Shown here: piece by piece, positions 48,896 through 61,494 of the stretch | Layout of the letters: each line of letters begins with the position of its first letter | Position numbering within the stretch: position 1 is the first letter of the stretch | Assembly: GCF_021018895.1 (NCBI RefSeq) | Contig: NC_079373.1 | Location: 17,913,501-17,977,500, forward strand | DNA length: 64,000 nucleotides | Origin: Seriola aureovittata | Taxonomy: Eukaryota > Chordata > Actinopteri > Carangiformes > Carangidae | Direction of reading: 5' to 3' | Notes under the pieces: model-generated | What the model saw: the letters and a program-made list of their open reading frames with translations, nothing else | What the model was told of the DNA's origin: nothing | Databases searched by the model: none | Translations under genes and position numbers: made by a program

Positions 48896-50390
48896 GGCAT
48901 GCAGTGTGGCAGATGGATGAGAACTATCCAGAAAAAACATCAGAAACATCAGCAACAGAAGCAGGAGTTAAACTCTTCTTTCATTATTTTCGCAGCAGTG
49001 ATCAGCAGAATTGGTTGGAGGGCGGCATCCAGCCAGAGGTCTTGCTTACGAGGCAGGAACACAGTGGCACTCTCAGTTACTTTAGAGTAGGGAAACCATA
49101 AACGAGAGAGTGCCATTGCTGTACGTCCATCATCAATCCCTCATCAGCATGCTTCTTCTTTGAGGCTTTAAGAACCACAGGCGAAGTGGCTGCGTGCCTT
49201 ATCCTGTGTAAAGGAAGTAAATGAAGGAACGTCCTTTGGAATATAATTGGAAAGTATGGGGAACACTTCACAGGGACTATGGATCTGAGGTATTGTTCCA
49301 GTTACTCTCGGGAGACGGCCGATTAATCTCCAATTTTCCAAGTACACTAACAAAATGGCCAGCTGATGAAAGCTTTGGCATGCGAAGTTACTGTTCGTCC
49401 AGCTGGCTTTGCTCCAACAAAAAAGTCAGCCAGCTGCCCAGATGTCAATTAATCCATGGTTTTAGCTTCTTCCTGCTAACTGTAATCTGGTTTACCATTA
49501 TCAGAACACATATCACAAATGCTGTAGTAAGATGCTTCTCTCTGAATGTTAAAGAGATTTATGGTACTGTGTATCATCAGGATGGGCTGATTATACAGCC
49601 AGTCACATGCTCAGTCAGCAGCTGCAGGACAGGGACAGCTGTGACTTCCTGATTCCCAACTACTGATACTGTTGCCAAGCCAGGCTAATCACAGCTTGAG
49701 CAATTTCATTGTATGATATGATGCAGCTTACATTAAGTTCTTGAGAAACCCAGACACATTTTATGATCAGGGCTCTCACCTCAAAAATGGATGGAAATGA
49801 AAAGTGCTCAAGGTTATATGGAGCATCTTTAAACATATACTCCACAGCTGGTTGAATCTATTCCAGATATTTTAGGATTCAGAGCGTCTGCCTAGCAGCA
49901 GTAGAGCTCTACTGACATGTTTATTTAACTCATTTGACATCACTTGATGACGTAAAAATGATTAGCTAATGAGCAAGAGTGCTCAAATCTATCCACTACT
50001 TAACATGGAGCACACCAGGGAAGGAGTTAAGGAAAGGGCACAAAGCAAACATTTCCCCTGCCTTATCAATAAAATTAGATCACTGGGCATTTAGGAGATG
50101 ATCAAAAGACAGTTAATGAAAGAAAGACTATTGTCATACTGGTACTGACTATCCCGTGTGTCTGCCTCACAAAGCATAAAATTTGTTCATCCTTCCTCGC
50201 TGACTTTCTTTTTCTCTCTTCTACTTCTTGCTTTCATCCTCAGCCAGACGTTTTTGGACATGTAAGATGTAAAAAAATGCAGGAAGGAGAAGAAGAAAGA
50301 AAGGACAGTTCTGAAGGAATATGGCTCGTATTAATCTGGAAATATTGCCTCATCTGAACTAAATTACTGGTCTGAACTCGCTGTCCTCAG
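48896..50390. other. Unannotated stretch
   Basis: A 143-codon + frame (49221-49652) and antisense frames show no domain. The + frame has one hydrophobic segment (FFLLTVIWFTII) but no protein-like remainder. Confidence 0.4.
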
Positions 50391-50461
50391 AGAGCAGGCA
50401 GAGTGCCACCGGCAGCCCAGATGGGCAAGGAGTGGTCGGCAGATCTGTCACCGTGACCACG
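50391..50461 (+). CDS. Candidate internal exon (71 nt), gene unknown
   Basis: The acceptor CTCGCTGTCCTCAG (AG at 50389-50390) has plausible branch sequences (CTGAAC, CTAAAT) 15-35 nt upstream. The donor CCACG|GTGAGC is close to consensus. The enclosed 71 nt are GC-rich against AT-rich flanks. Two of three frames are open. The third frame reads S-R-Q-S-A-T-G-S-P-D-G-Q-G then VVGRSVTVTT. The first frame instead has an ATG (at 50421) followed by 11 codons and a stop, which would suit a 5' untranslated exon. I recognise no protein. No partner exon is identifiable. Confidence 0.3.
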
Positions 50462-51389
50462 GTGAGCACATGAACCCCTGGTCTGTCAAGCTCTGTAGCT
50501 GTCCTTTTATACTGCGGATCAAAAGTGTTTCTTTGTTATTGTTGGGCTCAGATTTTAAACTCAGGGGCAGCAGCTCTGGAGGAGAATCCAGAAGTTTTGA
50601 AACTCTCTCTCTCTCTCTCTTTCTTTGTCCCATTTCCTGCTATCTTTTTGGCTTTGTGCATGTGCATATAAATACCCTCTAAACAAAGATGTGAAGATAA
50701 TAAGAGATGATTGGTTATTGTAAAATATTAAGGATATCCTTTTAGTTTATGACTGCATTTGAACAACCCTAGGAAGAAGATTTAAGGACATGGTCAAACT
50801 AGTGCCTTGTTGTTGTGTGGATCCAAGATTGCATTGCTGGAGGCCATGAAATCTATAGTTAGATGACGGCAGCTGGCTTATGGTGTGGCTACAGCTTGCC
50901 AAGGCTTGTTTCCCCTGGCTTCCACGGGTAAGGAGTAGAGGCAGGGACAAGTGACTGCAACATCTCTCACTGCTACTCTGAGGAATTTAAAGGTGTGATT
51001 GCACACGCTACAAGTAAACACTGGCCCATCTGCTCTCTCTCGCCCATAACTGAGCTGAACTGACACATAAAAATTTCTGTACGCTTCATAGTAAGATAGG
51101 CAAGAGCCTCAGATAGACAAGAGGTAGATATATGACTATTACATAATGTCAGTGGCCAGTGGCAACGAGTCAAGCAGAACTTGTTCCTATGATTGCTCAT
51201 AACTCCACCTGTCATGGACGAGGGCCACTCTCTTTTTTTATTGGTTCATAACTGTGAAAATGCTCAAATGACACGTGCGCATCAGATGAAAGGTTTTGTT
51301 GCATCGCTCTCCTGTCCTCAGATGTGTAAACATGCTTGCCTCCAGAGATGCAGAGAAGCTTGCGTGAAGTGGTCGGACAGAAGGGGTCA
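50462..51389. other. Unannotated stretch with a (CT)n run
   Basis: (CT)9 lies at 50603-50620. Nothing else was recognised. Confidence 0.45.
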
Positions 51390-51419
51390 GTGGAGGGGGA
51401 GGGGGAGGAGGAGGAGGGA
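51390..51419. repeat. GGGGGA/GGA purine tract
   Basis: Tandem GGAGGGGGAGGGGGAGGAGG followed by AGGAGG. G-quadruplex-prone on the + strand. Confidence 0.8.
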
Positions 51420-51869
51420 TCAGGCTGTTTTTCTTCTTACATGAACTCCAGTTTTCACCTTTGAAAAATTTACAAGACAGAAGAAAGATGTGATTTATCT
51501 CCAACGATGATCTTTCATGAAAGAAATCATAAATTGCCGTGCAGATGCCCCTGACAACAGTCTCTAACAGAAACCAGCAGGAATGTTACGGTAGGTATGA
51601 GTGACAACAGGCAAACAGGCTCAGGTGCCTTAATGCTTCAGTTACAACTACTAAACACATACAGCAAATACCACACTGTACACTTATGAGGTAAATAAGG
51701 GCAAAACACTAAACTGAAAAACAGAAGATCTCATGAGACTGTACTACTGTAAAAAGGCCATAGGTCGCCTGTGCAAGCAGCTTATTACGACCCATAGTTA
51801 CATTTTGTTGTCAGGGAGCTGTAGTAAGTATGATGGGAGCAAAGAAAGAACTTAGGTGAGTCCACATTT

Positions 51870-52202
51870 GGAGCATGTCGTGGTGGATGAATGGGCCGAC
51901 CAAAGAGGACCACAAGGACTTTCACGCAGGACGCCGCTGTTTGTTTGCGTTAAACCAATAGTCACTGTTGTTTCTTTTAACCGTGACCGTTCCACAACCT
52001 GAACCATGTGTTTATTACTGTTACCATGACAATGAAGGTCCAGTTTGCCAGCAGCTGGTACGCTCCTACAGTTTGTATTATTGTTCCCAAGATGACAAAG
52101 GTTGTTTATACCTGCTGTTGGTGCGCTCCTATGAGTCATGTCTGAGGGAAAGGACAAGAGATGCATATGGTCGTTTAGGTTGTAAGACTTGTTGGATCTG
52201 AT
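51870..52202 (+). repeat. Probable interspersed repeat containing a tandem 63-bp duplication
   Basis: TTTTAACCGTGACCGTTCCA, then two imperfect 63-bp units (52013-52075 and 52076-52138), then TGGTCGTTTAGGTTG and ACTTGTTGGATCTG. I associate these phrases from memory with a dispersed fish repeat, with limited certainty. The units share TATTAYTGTT, TGACAA, AAGGT and GCTCCTA at exactly 63-bp spacing. A + frame stays open through both units (YYCYHDNEG...LVRSYS, then YYCSQDDKG...LVRSYE). This follows from the multiple-of-three period and is not itself evidence for a gene. Confidence 0.45.
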
Positions 52203-53869
52203 AATGAAGTCAGTAATAAAAGTGAGTAATATAAATAACAAATTGTATTTGTGCAAATAATATTTATTCTTAGTAGTATTAGTGTTGCTATTAAAGACAA
52301 CGGCTCACTAAAGAGAATATAAAATAAAAACTAACATTACATTCATTGTTTCAGATTTATTACTGTTTAGTCTGATCTGAGTCACTTTATATATCATATA
52401 TATGATATATGATTATCTGTTTATATGATAAAGCTGCATAGTGGATACATAGCTGAAAGTGGACTTACACAGTATGTTTGACAGATGAATAGCTCTGCGT
52501 TATGACAAGAGAGCCTTTATCCCAGCTTTCTTTTGATTGGTTTCCCATGGCTATGATATTTTGTATAATGTCCATATGTTTTGTATCATATCTATGGAGT
52601 GTTGATCTGATGTAGAACAAAGGTTTGGACAGGATTTGGAAAGCATGATCAAAATACTGAATTTCAAATTCACTTTTTACCTAAAGCAAGATTTCAAATA
52701 CATAATACAGCTGCAAAAGATATAATATTGACAGATATAGAAATATATACATGTATGCAATCTTGTTAGGTCTAAGGAAAAGGCTCCAGAGCAAAAAAAT
52801 GTTCTTTGGCCTTTGTAAGAAATGTTTCCAAATAAACAAAGAATGAATTTGGAGTTTTAAAGCCTATATGATGAAATGAAAATGAAAAATGCTATATCTG
52901 CAGACCAGACCAGAACATCAACGCCCAGTATCCTTAAAGTGCAACACACATGAAAGGCGTAATGTAGCTTCAAGCCAATGCACCGGTTGTTGCCCACAGA
53001 ACATACTGAATGCGCCATACAGACGGAAGAAGTAGTCATGGAACAGTAGTTGGGTTGTGACAATCTTGGGAACAATGTGTTAAATTTTTGATGTGTGTTG
53101 AACCTCAGAAATAAGACATTGCCATATCTTGACAAGTTGACAGGTCATTGTAGGCTGACATGGAGCAAGACGCCGCTGATATGTGTTGTGTTTCAGACTT
53201 TTTATCAAAGTTGTAATAAGTCAGCCATGTGTGAATATAATATTTTTATGATACTGACGGTTTCTGTCATTTTCAAATTGCTGGCCAGAGCACCTCGGAG
53301 CAAAACTGTGGGAGGTCAGTGTGAGCTCTGATCTATCTGTAAATGAGATGGGTGCATTGGACATCCCTATTGTCTGACAGTAGATTTGGCATCTGATAAA
53401 TCTATGTATTTTTTTTCTCCCTGCTCTTTGAAGCCCCTCCACCCATTCTCCCTGGTGGCATCATCTTGACAAAAAGGCGACACAAACTGGTTGTGTCGTG
53501 ACAAATGTCATCATGGGTTGACACGTCACCTCATTAGGAAACATTACTGTCAGATTTCCCAGCACCGATGCAAATCAACTTTTTGAAAAGCAAAGTTTGC
53601 ATCACATGCTCTCCCCTACTGTACATTGACTACTTCTTTAGTCTGTATCGCCCGGTGCCCGGGGTGTGCTACATCAACTGATGCTACGTGACGCCACATA
53701 TGTGTTAATAACAACAAGCCTGTCTTACAAGGCTAAAAGATGTTGACATAGCCTTCTTTCATAGGAGACGTAGATTCTGGTCAGTGCGTCCCACATTTTT
53801 ACATTCACCTTGCTTGCATACAGCCGAACTCTGACCCCAGGAAATACATCCCCGTGTGAGAGGAAAATG
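52203..53869. other. Unannotated AT-rich stretch
   Basis: Contains the palindrome at 52389-52410 and otherwise nothing recognised. Confidence 0.45.
52389..52410. repeat. Perfect 22-bp AT-rich palindrome
   Basis: ATATATCATAT followed directly by its exact reverse complement ATATATGATAT; the centre is between 52399 and 52400. It could form a cruciform. Confidence 0.85.
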
Positions 53870-54160
53870 AGCCTGTGAGAGGCCCACTTGTGGGCGGCAG
53901 AGTGGTTTTATACACAGACTGGCATTATCTACATCTCCTACTCCACTCAAAGGACAGGGCCACTAAATATACGCTGTGAGGCCTTCCCAGGCTCCTCTGG
54001 GCTGGGGAGATGCGGCCGCTGCTTGGGCCAAAGGCCAATGACATGGCTGCCGACCTCCACGGAAAGTATTTTTAAGGTCAATTACAGGGTACAGTGCCTT
54101 TAGATGGCCGACTGGTGCTGAGGAGGCCTCATATTAAAGGTTTATGTGGAGAAGGACCAG
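53870..54160. other. GC-rich patch, possible conserved element
   Basis: This block is GC-richer than its flanks. It includes a NotI-type GCGGCCGC within GATGCGGCCGCTGCTTGG near 54010 and several CpGs. Open frames exist on the + strand (53888-54103, then 54094-54348), but there is no domain and no strong splice pair. Confidence 0.2.
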
Positions 54161-56649
54161 AGAAGTCTGCCATAGCTCTCCCCAGCTCCCATTGTTACCA
54201 CACACCCACTGAGACAGTATACTCTGAAAGATTCATCGGGCGATGCGTGCAGCATGTGTGTTTTCATATGTGTGTGGGTGTGTGGGTGTGTAATGAAAGA
54301 GAGACTAACACAGAGAGCGAGATAAAAAAAAAAGTCAATAGTCATTGAATGATAGACAACTGTTATTAAGTTAACTATTAAGCTGATAGTGACTTGTTGG
54401 ACATTTGTCCAAATGTTCATGTATGGTGTGGTGTATGCCTCACATTTATCTAGAATTTCTTGTGAATTATGCTGTTGTCAACACTTTAAGCCTGAAAAAA
54501 GCTTACAGTGCTTCTAATTAATCACATGTTCACGAGTTCAAAGAGTTCGAAAGAGTTACTGGACTTGTGGATCCCCTAACATGATTACAGATTTAGGTCC
54601 AAATCCAGTCCTAGTTCATGCAAAAGCCATTTAAATTCCCAGGTAACACGAAACAATTATTTCATTCATATCGGTATTTTCGTAGTGACAGTCATGTTAG
54701 TACAACATCTTTGTGTCACTATCCACCACAGCTTAGCAATGAGATAATGTCCAGGAAAACAAAGATTTGAAAGATGTCCACTTGACTTGAACAAATGAGA
54801 CTGATGATGCCTCATATTAGCTTGGATTGAACTTTAAAATGCATCTCTGTGGATTTTGACAACTACATTTTTACAGACACCAGTAACTTTTTCCATGTGC
54901 ACTTATGGTTATTGTTTTCAGATATACTTTAAAATGTTGAACCTATCCTTTAATAGCATAACATTAATCATCTGGGTTATTTAAATGGCTGTAAAATTAC
55001 TTTTCAGTAACCAGGCTGGCTTCATAATGTTGCTCAGAGTCTCAACAGAGAAAACATGCAGCGTATTCATCCATAGAGACGCAGACAGATAATAAACACA
55101 AAATAACAAACCTACTTTGTTGCTCATTAGAGGGCTTATCTTAATCCCTTTGCTCCCACACATACGCACACACACTCACACAAGCCCCATTCTCTCCTCA
55201 TAGGCCACACACGCAGACCCACACAGCTGACCAACACTCAATATAAATGAACATCCAACGAGATGATTTTGGTCCTTTTCATGATTCATTCCAACACGAA
55301 CTCCAGCCGGCCATAAATACAGGCCTGTCAAAATGTGTTCTACCCCACAGAGTGGGGAGTGGTGCAAGGTACAGTAGACACCATTCACCTCTCTGTGTGT
55401 TTGAGGGGTGGTGGGGGGGCATAGGGAAGGTTGGAGTTGGTGGCTTTGGTCTCCATGAAGAGTGAAGTGTTGATGGGACAAAAGTGAGGGGAAGGATTGA
55501 AAGGCCTATTTGTGCAGATGAGAGCCAGGCATCTGTGTGTTTGCTTTGCTGTGGCTCTGCTACAGTTCAATGGCAGCTCTATCCACCACCCTTCTCTATT
55601 TCAACCCAGACGCTTTAATCGAAAGAAATAAAGACACCGGAAAGTGGAACCCAAAGAGGAAACATTGATATGTGTTTTAGTATTCAGCTGCATCGCTTTA
55701 TCACTGTGTTCCAGACATAAATGACATTTTGAGTCAGTTACCCTTCAATTAACTACAGTTTAGCCTGAGACACCAGTCTAGCGAGGCACAGCGGTGTGAT
55801 TATCTTGTTTTCACTGTGTGAACATGATTAGCAAATGGGCTGTTTTTTTTTAAGTGTCCTGGGATAAAAACTTTTCTTCTCTGCTGAGTAAATTAAGAAA
55901 TATTTGACCAAAAAATGAAAGATGAATCAAGATATATATTGTTCTTTGTGAAAGTTAATTGTGAGAAGAACCCACAGTTCCTGTGTATAATGACTCACTT
56001 TTCAATCAAATCTTTTGTTTCATATAATTCTTGTCTTCATCAGTGCCCAGCATGGTTAATGCTTAACTCAAAGCAGCATTAGAAGTAACATACATATTGA
56101 ATGATTTACGGTCATGGCCAACACCGAGTGCCAGCACTGTAAGTAGTATTCCCTTTATATAGCTAGGCGGGCAGTAAGGGTGGGGTGATGGATTCGTGCA
56201 AGGTACATCCAACTTTCAGGTATGAGACTGGAATTTATTAACCGTAGCTGTGATCTTATCCTAACCATATCTAGGTATGCATCCATGCAGTCCGCTCATT
56301 CATTTGCCCCAATACTGACCATGTTAAGGATATCAACCAGGGCATGACCGATCCACATTAATCACAGTGTCCTTGTCTATACCGTTATAAAATTCAGTGT
56401 TATTTGCTTTCAGTCACATTCTTTCAGCCTCAGCAAGCTGCTGACTTTTATGTTATGTTACCTCACATCAAACAAACAAATACCTTCAACATTATCCACC
56501 AAATGTACATATAATAGTGCTTTCATCCTACAATTAATACAAGTTGGGCCATTCCAGACTTAAGTCAATTGGTATCCCAATTACATTTGTTAGATTATCA
56601 AAGCAAATCAGAAAAGGCATCCAGCCATTCAAGAACTTATGCTTGTTCA
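54161..56649. other. Unannotated stretch
   Basis: Nothing recognised. Short frames only, such as a 101-codon minus frame at 55176-55481 without a domain. Confidence 0.45.
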
Positions 56650-56680
56650 TTTATATATATATATTGTATATATATATAAA
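56650..56680. repeat. AT-rich inverted repeat (14-bp arms, 3-nt loop)
   Basis: TTTATATATATATA, loop TTG, then TATATATATATAAA. A perfect stem of A/T pairs. Confidence 0.85.
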
Positions 56681-56769
56681 AACTTTTCCAACAAAAGACT
56701 AAGTCTTGCTCCTCCAAAATCATGAGACACTTAGGAAGGGCCTTTTCCCCATTCTTCATCTGTTCTTCT

Positions 56770-57130
56770 TCTTTCACCCCGACCCCCTCCCTATCCCACC
56801 CCACCCCCACCCAGCCCAAACCCCCAGTCCTTGTCTCTCTGGGAACATCATCACTCTTGGTCCTCATGGCGGGGCGAGTACACATCGCTATGCTGCTAAG
56901 TCTACACTGGCTGGGGTGCCCCGTGTTTGCCCTGGGGGAGAGCATGTGTTCGTGGCCGCTGGGCTTTCTGGGTCAGAAATGGCACACCAGGGTGTGATGG
57001 GCTCTGCCCGTTGCTGGTCATGGCTGTCGTAGGTGTGAAATTCCCAGAGCTGAGGCTGGCCACTCAGCCCAGCAGCTCCACAGCCCAAAAGCTGCACAGA
57101 CAGAGGGAGGGAATGGTGTTAGACCTTTTG
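56770..57130. other. GC-rich patch with pyrimidine tract and ambiguous open frames
   Basis: A long C/T tract (56776-56828, CCCCACCC-rich) ends in AAACCCCCAG, a good acceptor. The next about 260 bp are GC-rich and open in two + frames and one minus frame. The + frame with ATG at 56866 begins with a hydrophobic run after the start (MAGRVHIAMLLSLHWLGC), as a signal peptide would, but stops after 43 codons. A second + frame runs about 65 codons to TAG at 57032. No frame is clearly preferred and none matches a known family. A decayed exon, a regulatory island or chance are all possible. Confidence 0.22.
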
Positions 57131-60003
57131 GTCAGCCAGCATTACCTGTGTCTGAGTTGAAACCCACTGTCTCATTTTTCTGTGGCACTCATTGCACAAA
57201 CACACAATGCACTCATAGAACTAGTCCTTGTGTTTGTAAAATACTGTTTATTCCTGCTATGATTTCTTAATATGATAGTTTTTATTGGACATTTCAGGTG
57301 CTTAGCAGTCGGTGAGTCATGGAATAATGTCACCATATGTAGTCAGTGCCCACACTCAGTGCCCTTAATTGACAGTTATAGTAGAGTTGGTGTTGGTGGC
57401 GATGGGAAGGCCTTTCATTGGGGCTCTGGGTGTGTCACCAACATAACCTGGAATGACCTTGGTACTGTACATCCTCGCAGCAACTGTGGCAAAATTAGGT
57501 TGCAGATATCATTTTCCAGCTTGGAAGAGAAACAGTGCTCTTGCTGTACTTACGGGCTCTGACGCCGTGCTAAGTAGCTACATACAGTAAATGTCAAGCT
57601 GAAGTAATTGTATGAAACGCAGACCTGAGGCTTGAGCCTTTCTGTAGCAATTTTTGTCAAGTCTTGTTCAAGAAGCAGTCCCGGTTATTGATGTGTGTGC
57701 ACCAGCTACTGTGGCACACAGCCAGTGTTTGACACTTGACTCTACTGTCTGCCTGCCATGGCTACAATGATTCATCCTTTTTACTTTGAAGTCCACAATT
57801 GGTTCCTCAATATTGTCTCTCTGTATTTTTTTTAAGAAAATAGAAGCTACTCCATAGCGTGTGAGCTTTAGCAAGCTTTTCCCATTGCTATATTTAGCTT
57901 TAGCTTTAAATATATTTAGTAATTACTGTACAGTAGGTCAGTAAATGTCTGCCTGTACATTGCCTCCAAAAGGTCACAGTTTAATTTGTTTTTTGACCGA
58001 GGTGTTGCTCCCTTAGGGGAGGTTTGAATACTCCAAGGTCATTAAAACACTTTATATGGTTAGCATTGGTGTTTTATATGACTTTTTTTCTGCCACAGAG
58101 AGAGAGAGCCCATTTAGACACGTTACAGGACTGGCAGAGTGAGAATATGGGTTTATGGGTAAAGTATAAAAACATGTTTTTTTAAATGCCCTGTATGAAC
58201 TGAAGATACTTGTTTAGACTAGTATAATACAAGCCATTGGTGTCCTGATGTGCACATGCCATAGGGCTTGGTTTAAACAATCTCCATATTCATCCTGGAA
58301 ATGTTGAGGAGTCAGACTTGGGTCCCTTCACTTTGATACATCTCACAAAGGTTTTCTGTGTTAAGAACACAAAGTCCCCTCTCTCCATCTGCCTCAACTC
58401 TGCTTTCAATTCAGGTTGTTAAGAGTGAAATTTCAATTTCACAACAACCTATGATTGAATCCTGAAGTCCAATATGATCTCAGCTGCCAACCAAAGGCAC
58501 ATTGTTTCTGATGCACTACACAAACTTTAAATACTATTGTATGTTCTTGTTCCGTTTAGTTTACTCGCATTCATATGTGATCTTACCACAAACTATTTTT
58601 GTAGTTACTAGTGTTAAAGAGTTTCAGTCTGTACTAGAACGTAGTATTCCCTCTGGCCCATCCAAGCCTGGTGTTTTGCCAAATGTGTGTGATGCCTGAC
58701 AGTCAGTTCTTTTCCTGTGGCTTTTGAAATCCACTTGCAGAGGCAGCATGTTTTTGTCTCTTCTGTAGCGTGAAGTTCCTGTGAGATGATGGCGTTGTGC
58801 TTCCTGCAGCCTGCTCTGTGTAAAGGGTGTGTTTAAGAAAGTGGTGTTTAGATACTCACCCATATCTCCCCTTACTTTGATATTTAATGCTGTCCTTTTT
58901 TAATCAGTAAGTCATAACCGAACGCTTATAGGCAATCAAGAAGGCAATTGACATTTGATAAGAGGACATTTTCTGACCTGTCATCCCAATCTCTTCCTTG
59001 TGCCAAGCTGATTCATGCACCAAGCAGCATGTGGCATTCTCCCTATACACACTGTGTCGTGTTTGTTTTCGTTTTGGACTGAATTCAATTTGCAGTAACA
59101 GGATTCAACAGAAAGATAACATCTGTTGCTGTAAATCTTCCTAATGAGCTTCTGTACTGTACTGTTTATGTGATGCACTTGGTTAATGATCAAAATAAAT
59201 GTGTGAGGAGTTTCTCTTGAAAAATAACCACAATCCTAAAAACAAACTCAGCTATGCTGTCAAGTGACACACAGGTTTCTCCTTCCAAATACAGAAATGT
59301 GGAGGAGGGTGAGAATGGTGTTGTATAAAAGGGTTAGTGCCAAACTATGCCTCGTACCTGTTTGTAAATGCACTGTATGTACATTACAGCTCAACTCAGC
59401 CCCTAGTGGTTGAATATAATATTGTGTCCTTTTAGTAAACTCTACTTCAGTCCTAAATCCCAGCTTTTGATCCTGAGGTGCAATCATACCTTTTTTTCTT
59501 TCTTTTTTTGCTGCAAAGTGTGACTGACAGCCTGTCATTACTGTTTTAATTTTCCTCATTATATGGCTACTTTGTGCTATTTTTGTCTATTTACTATCGT
59601 TATAGTAATGACAATTCTTGATTACACAGTAGACAGTAAACAAACAACAGCTTTCAGATGTTGGATTAGTCTTTTTCTCTGTCACTAAAGCCTCAGATTA
59701 AAGGCATAAAACACCACAGAGGGGCTGTCCATGTCCCTGCTTTTGGAGGATTAGTGTTTCTTAGCAATAAAGTGCACTGAAATGAGTTTCTCTCTCCTCT
59801 CTCTGTCATCCCTCTACCAACGCAGGCCTGGCTTTCAGCCCTTAACCTTAAGTACTGTTTTGTGGACCCATGTAAATTTGACACCATTATGCCACAGAGA
59901 GGGTCTGTGTAGGTGTTAATGCTAGCATGGGACATCGCCAGAGATCTGTGTAAATCTGTATAATCCCTTCTTATCTCTTCATGTGCTGCCAAAAAACGTG
60001 TTC
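57131..60003. other. Unannotated stretch
   Basis: No gene was recognised. Overlapping frames at 58502-58699 (+) and 58624-58863 (-) are moderately protein-like but lack a domain. An isolated minus-strand donor consensus, ATATGG|GTGAGTATC, is at about 58859 and another, GAGCCC|GTAAGTAC, is at about 57551. Neither has a partner acceptor that makes an open exon. Confidence 0.4.
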
Positions 60004-60024
60004 TTTTTTTTTTTTTTTTTTTTT
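60004..60024. repeat. Poly-T tract
   Basis: A run of 21 T. No retroposon body was recognised next to it. Confidence 0.9.
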
Positions 60025-60894
60025 ACTTTTTGGTGCTTGTGATCCTTTTGTGAACTTTTGAATTGTTCTTTGTCCTGGAATCTGCTTCTTTTTCGTGTTG
60101 TTTTGTAATATGACATTTGTGTTTCTCTCAGCTGTTCTTCTACTGAAGAAAGTACTGCTGTATCTTAGATTTGTATTACTTCAGCACTGTGCTTTTCTGT
60201 GAAAGTACTTCAAATGGGACACCGTATGCAGGACTGGCAGTCCTGGTGGATGTTGTCATGGTAGTGCCTCTTTCTAATTTTCAGCAGAATCAGTGCTATC
60301 CTCAGTTCATACTATGAACTAGAGATTGACCTACAGCATTTACCAGCAAATGTGCTGTCTAAGATCCTTGGGAAATCACTATTTTGAACTTGAATTTTTG
60401 CTATTACATGTCAAGGACCTGCAGTAAAAATTTGATAATACTGTACTATGTCAGATTTTTTCCTGAAGTTGAATGAATCCCTCTGTGCCAACACATTTTT
60501 CTTAATTACACATAGATTTAAAACATTAAACTTTGCTTTTTTATTTTTACTCCTCTGTTCTTGTACTTTGCGCCCCTCTCTTTCTGCGCCATGGCCTGGT
60601 TTAAACTGGCAGACTTGGTAGAGCTAGGTTTGTGTGTGGTAAAGCTTGCCTGGGTTGAGTGTACCCAGCCCCACATAATTACAGACAGTAAACAGCTAGT
60701 GCTTTTAGGCCTGTTTTCCCCCCGTCTGATGGGGAGAGAGTTCAGTTTGGCTTAAGAAGAAAAGGCAGCAAGAATGAGAGGGAATGAAGATGGACAAAGC
60801 GTTCTGACATTGGAAGCAGTTTGCAAAGAGTTACAGACAGGTTTATAGACAAAAACACACAGAGAGACAACTTTGTCCCCACCCCCTAGAACCC

Positions 60895-60895
<1 letters not shown>
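60025..60895. other. Unannotated stretch
   Basis: Nothing recognised. Confidence 0.45.
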
Positions 60896-60931
<36 letters not shown>

Positions 60932-60982
60932 GCACACACACACAAACATACACACACACACACACATACACACACACAAACA

Positions 60983-61013
<31 letters not shown>
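60896..61013. repeat. Interrupted (CA)n microsatellite
   Basis: About 118 bp of CA repeats with CTCA, CGCA, CATA and CAAA interruptions. Confidence 0.96.
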
Positions 61014-61019
<6 letters not shown>

Positions 61020-61494
61020 GATGTCACTTTCTTACAGTAAACCTTAATAAGAACTTTCAGCAACCCCTGGTTAAATATGTGTCTTCTCTTTTTAGTTTTC
61101 TCCATAAAACTGTCAAATCGATCACCCATCTTGCTCTATGTCTCTCTCTGAGTGTGTCTGTGTTTTTCTTTCCGTCTGCCTGCCAGTCTGTGCCCCCCCC
61201 ACCCCCCACCCCAGTGAATCCCTGCTGCCTCACACTCTTCACTTGGTCCAATTTAATAATTTAATTCTCTTCCTTCTGTTTTCCTTCTCCGTTTTACTTC
61301 GTACTCATTTCACACCCCTCACCTCACACACACTTCCTTATTGTATTTCACTGGCAAAACTTTTAAGCTCAAACAATTCTGAGGCAGAGTACTAAAAAAA
61401 AATTCAAAACAAACAAATAACAGTTTGTGGAATCAAGCCATATACTATATGCCAGGTCTCTGTCTCTCCATCTCCTTCCTCATGTCTCTCTGTC
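61014..61494. other. Unannotated pyrimidine-rich stretch
   Basis: C tract at 61192-61214 (CCCCCCCC, A, CCCCCC, A, CCCC). The complementary strand is G4-prone. The + strand is C/T-rich from 61130 to 61330. No gene was recognised. Confidence 0.45.

Noticed and set aside
49221..49652. 143-codon + frame with a hydrophobic segment
   Set aside because: No recognisable family, no signal peptide at its start, no flanking gene structure. Codon use is not distinguishable from the background.
51852..52256. 134-codon minus frame
   Set aside because: It is the antisense of the interspersed repeat containing the 63-bp duplication; no domain seen.
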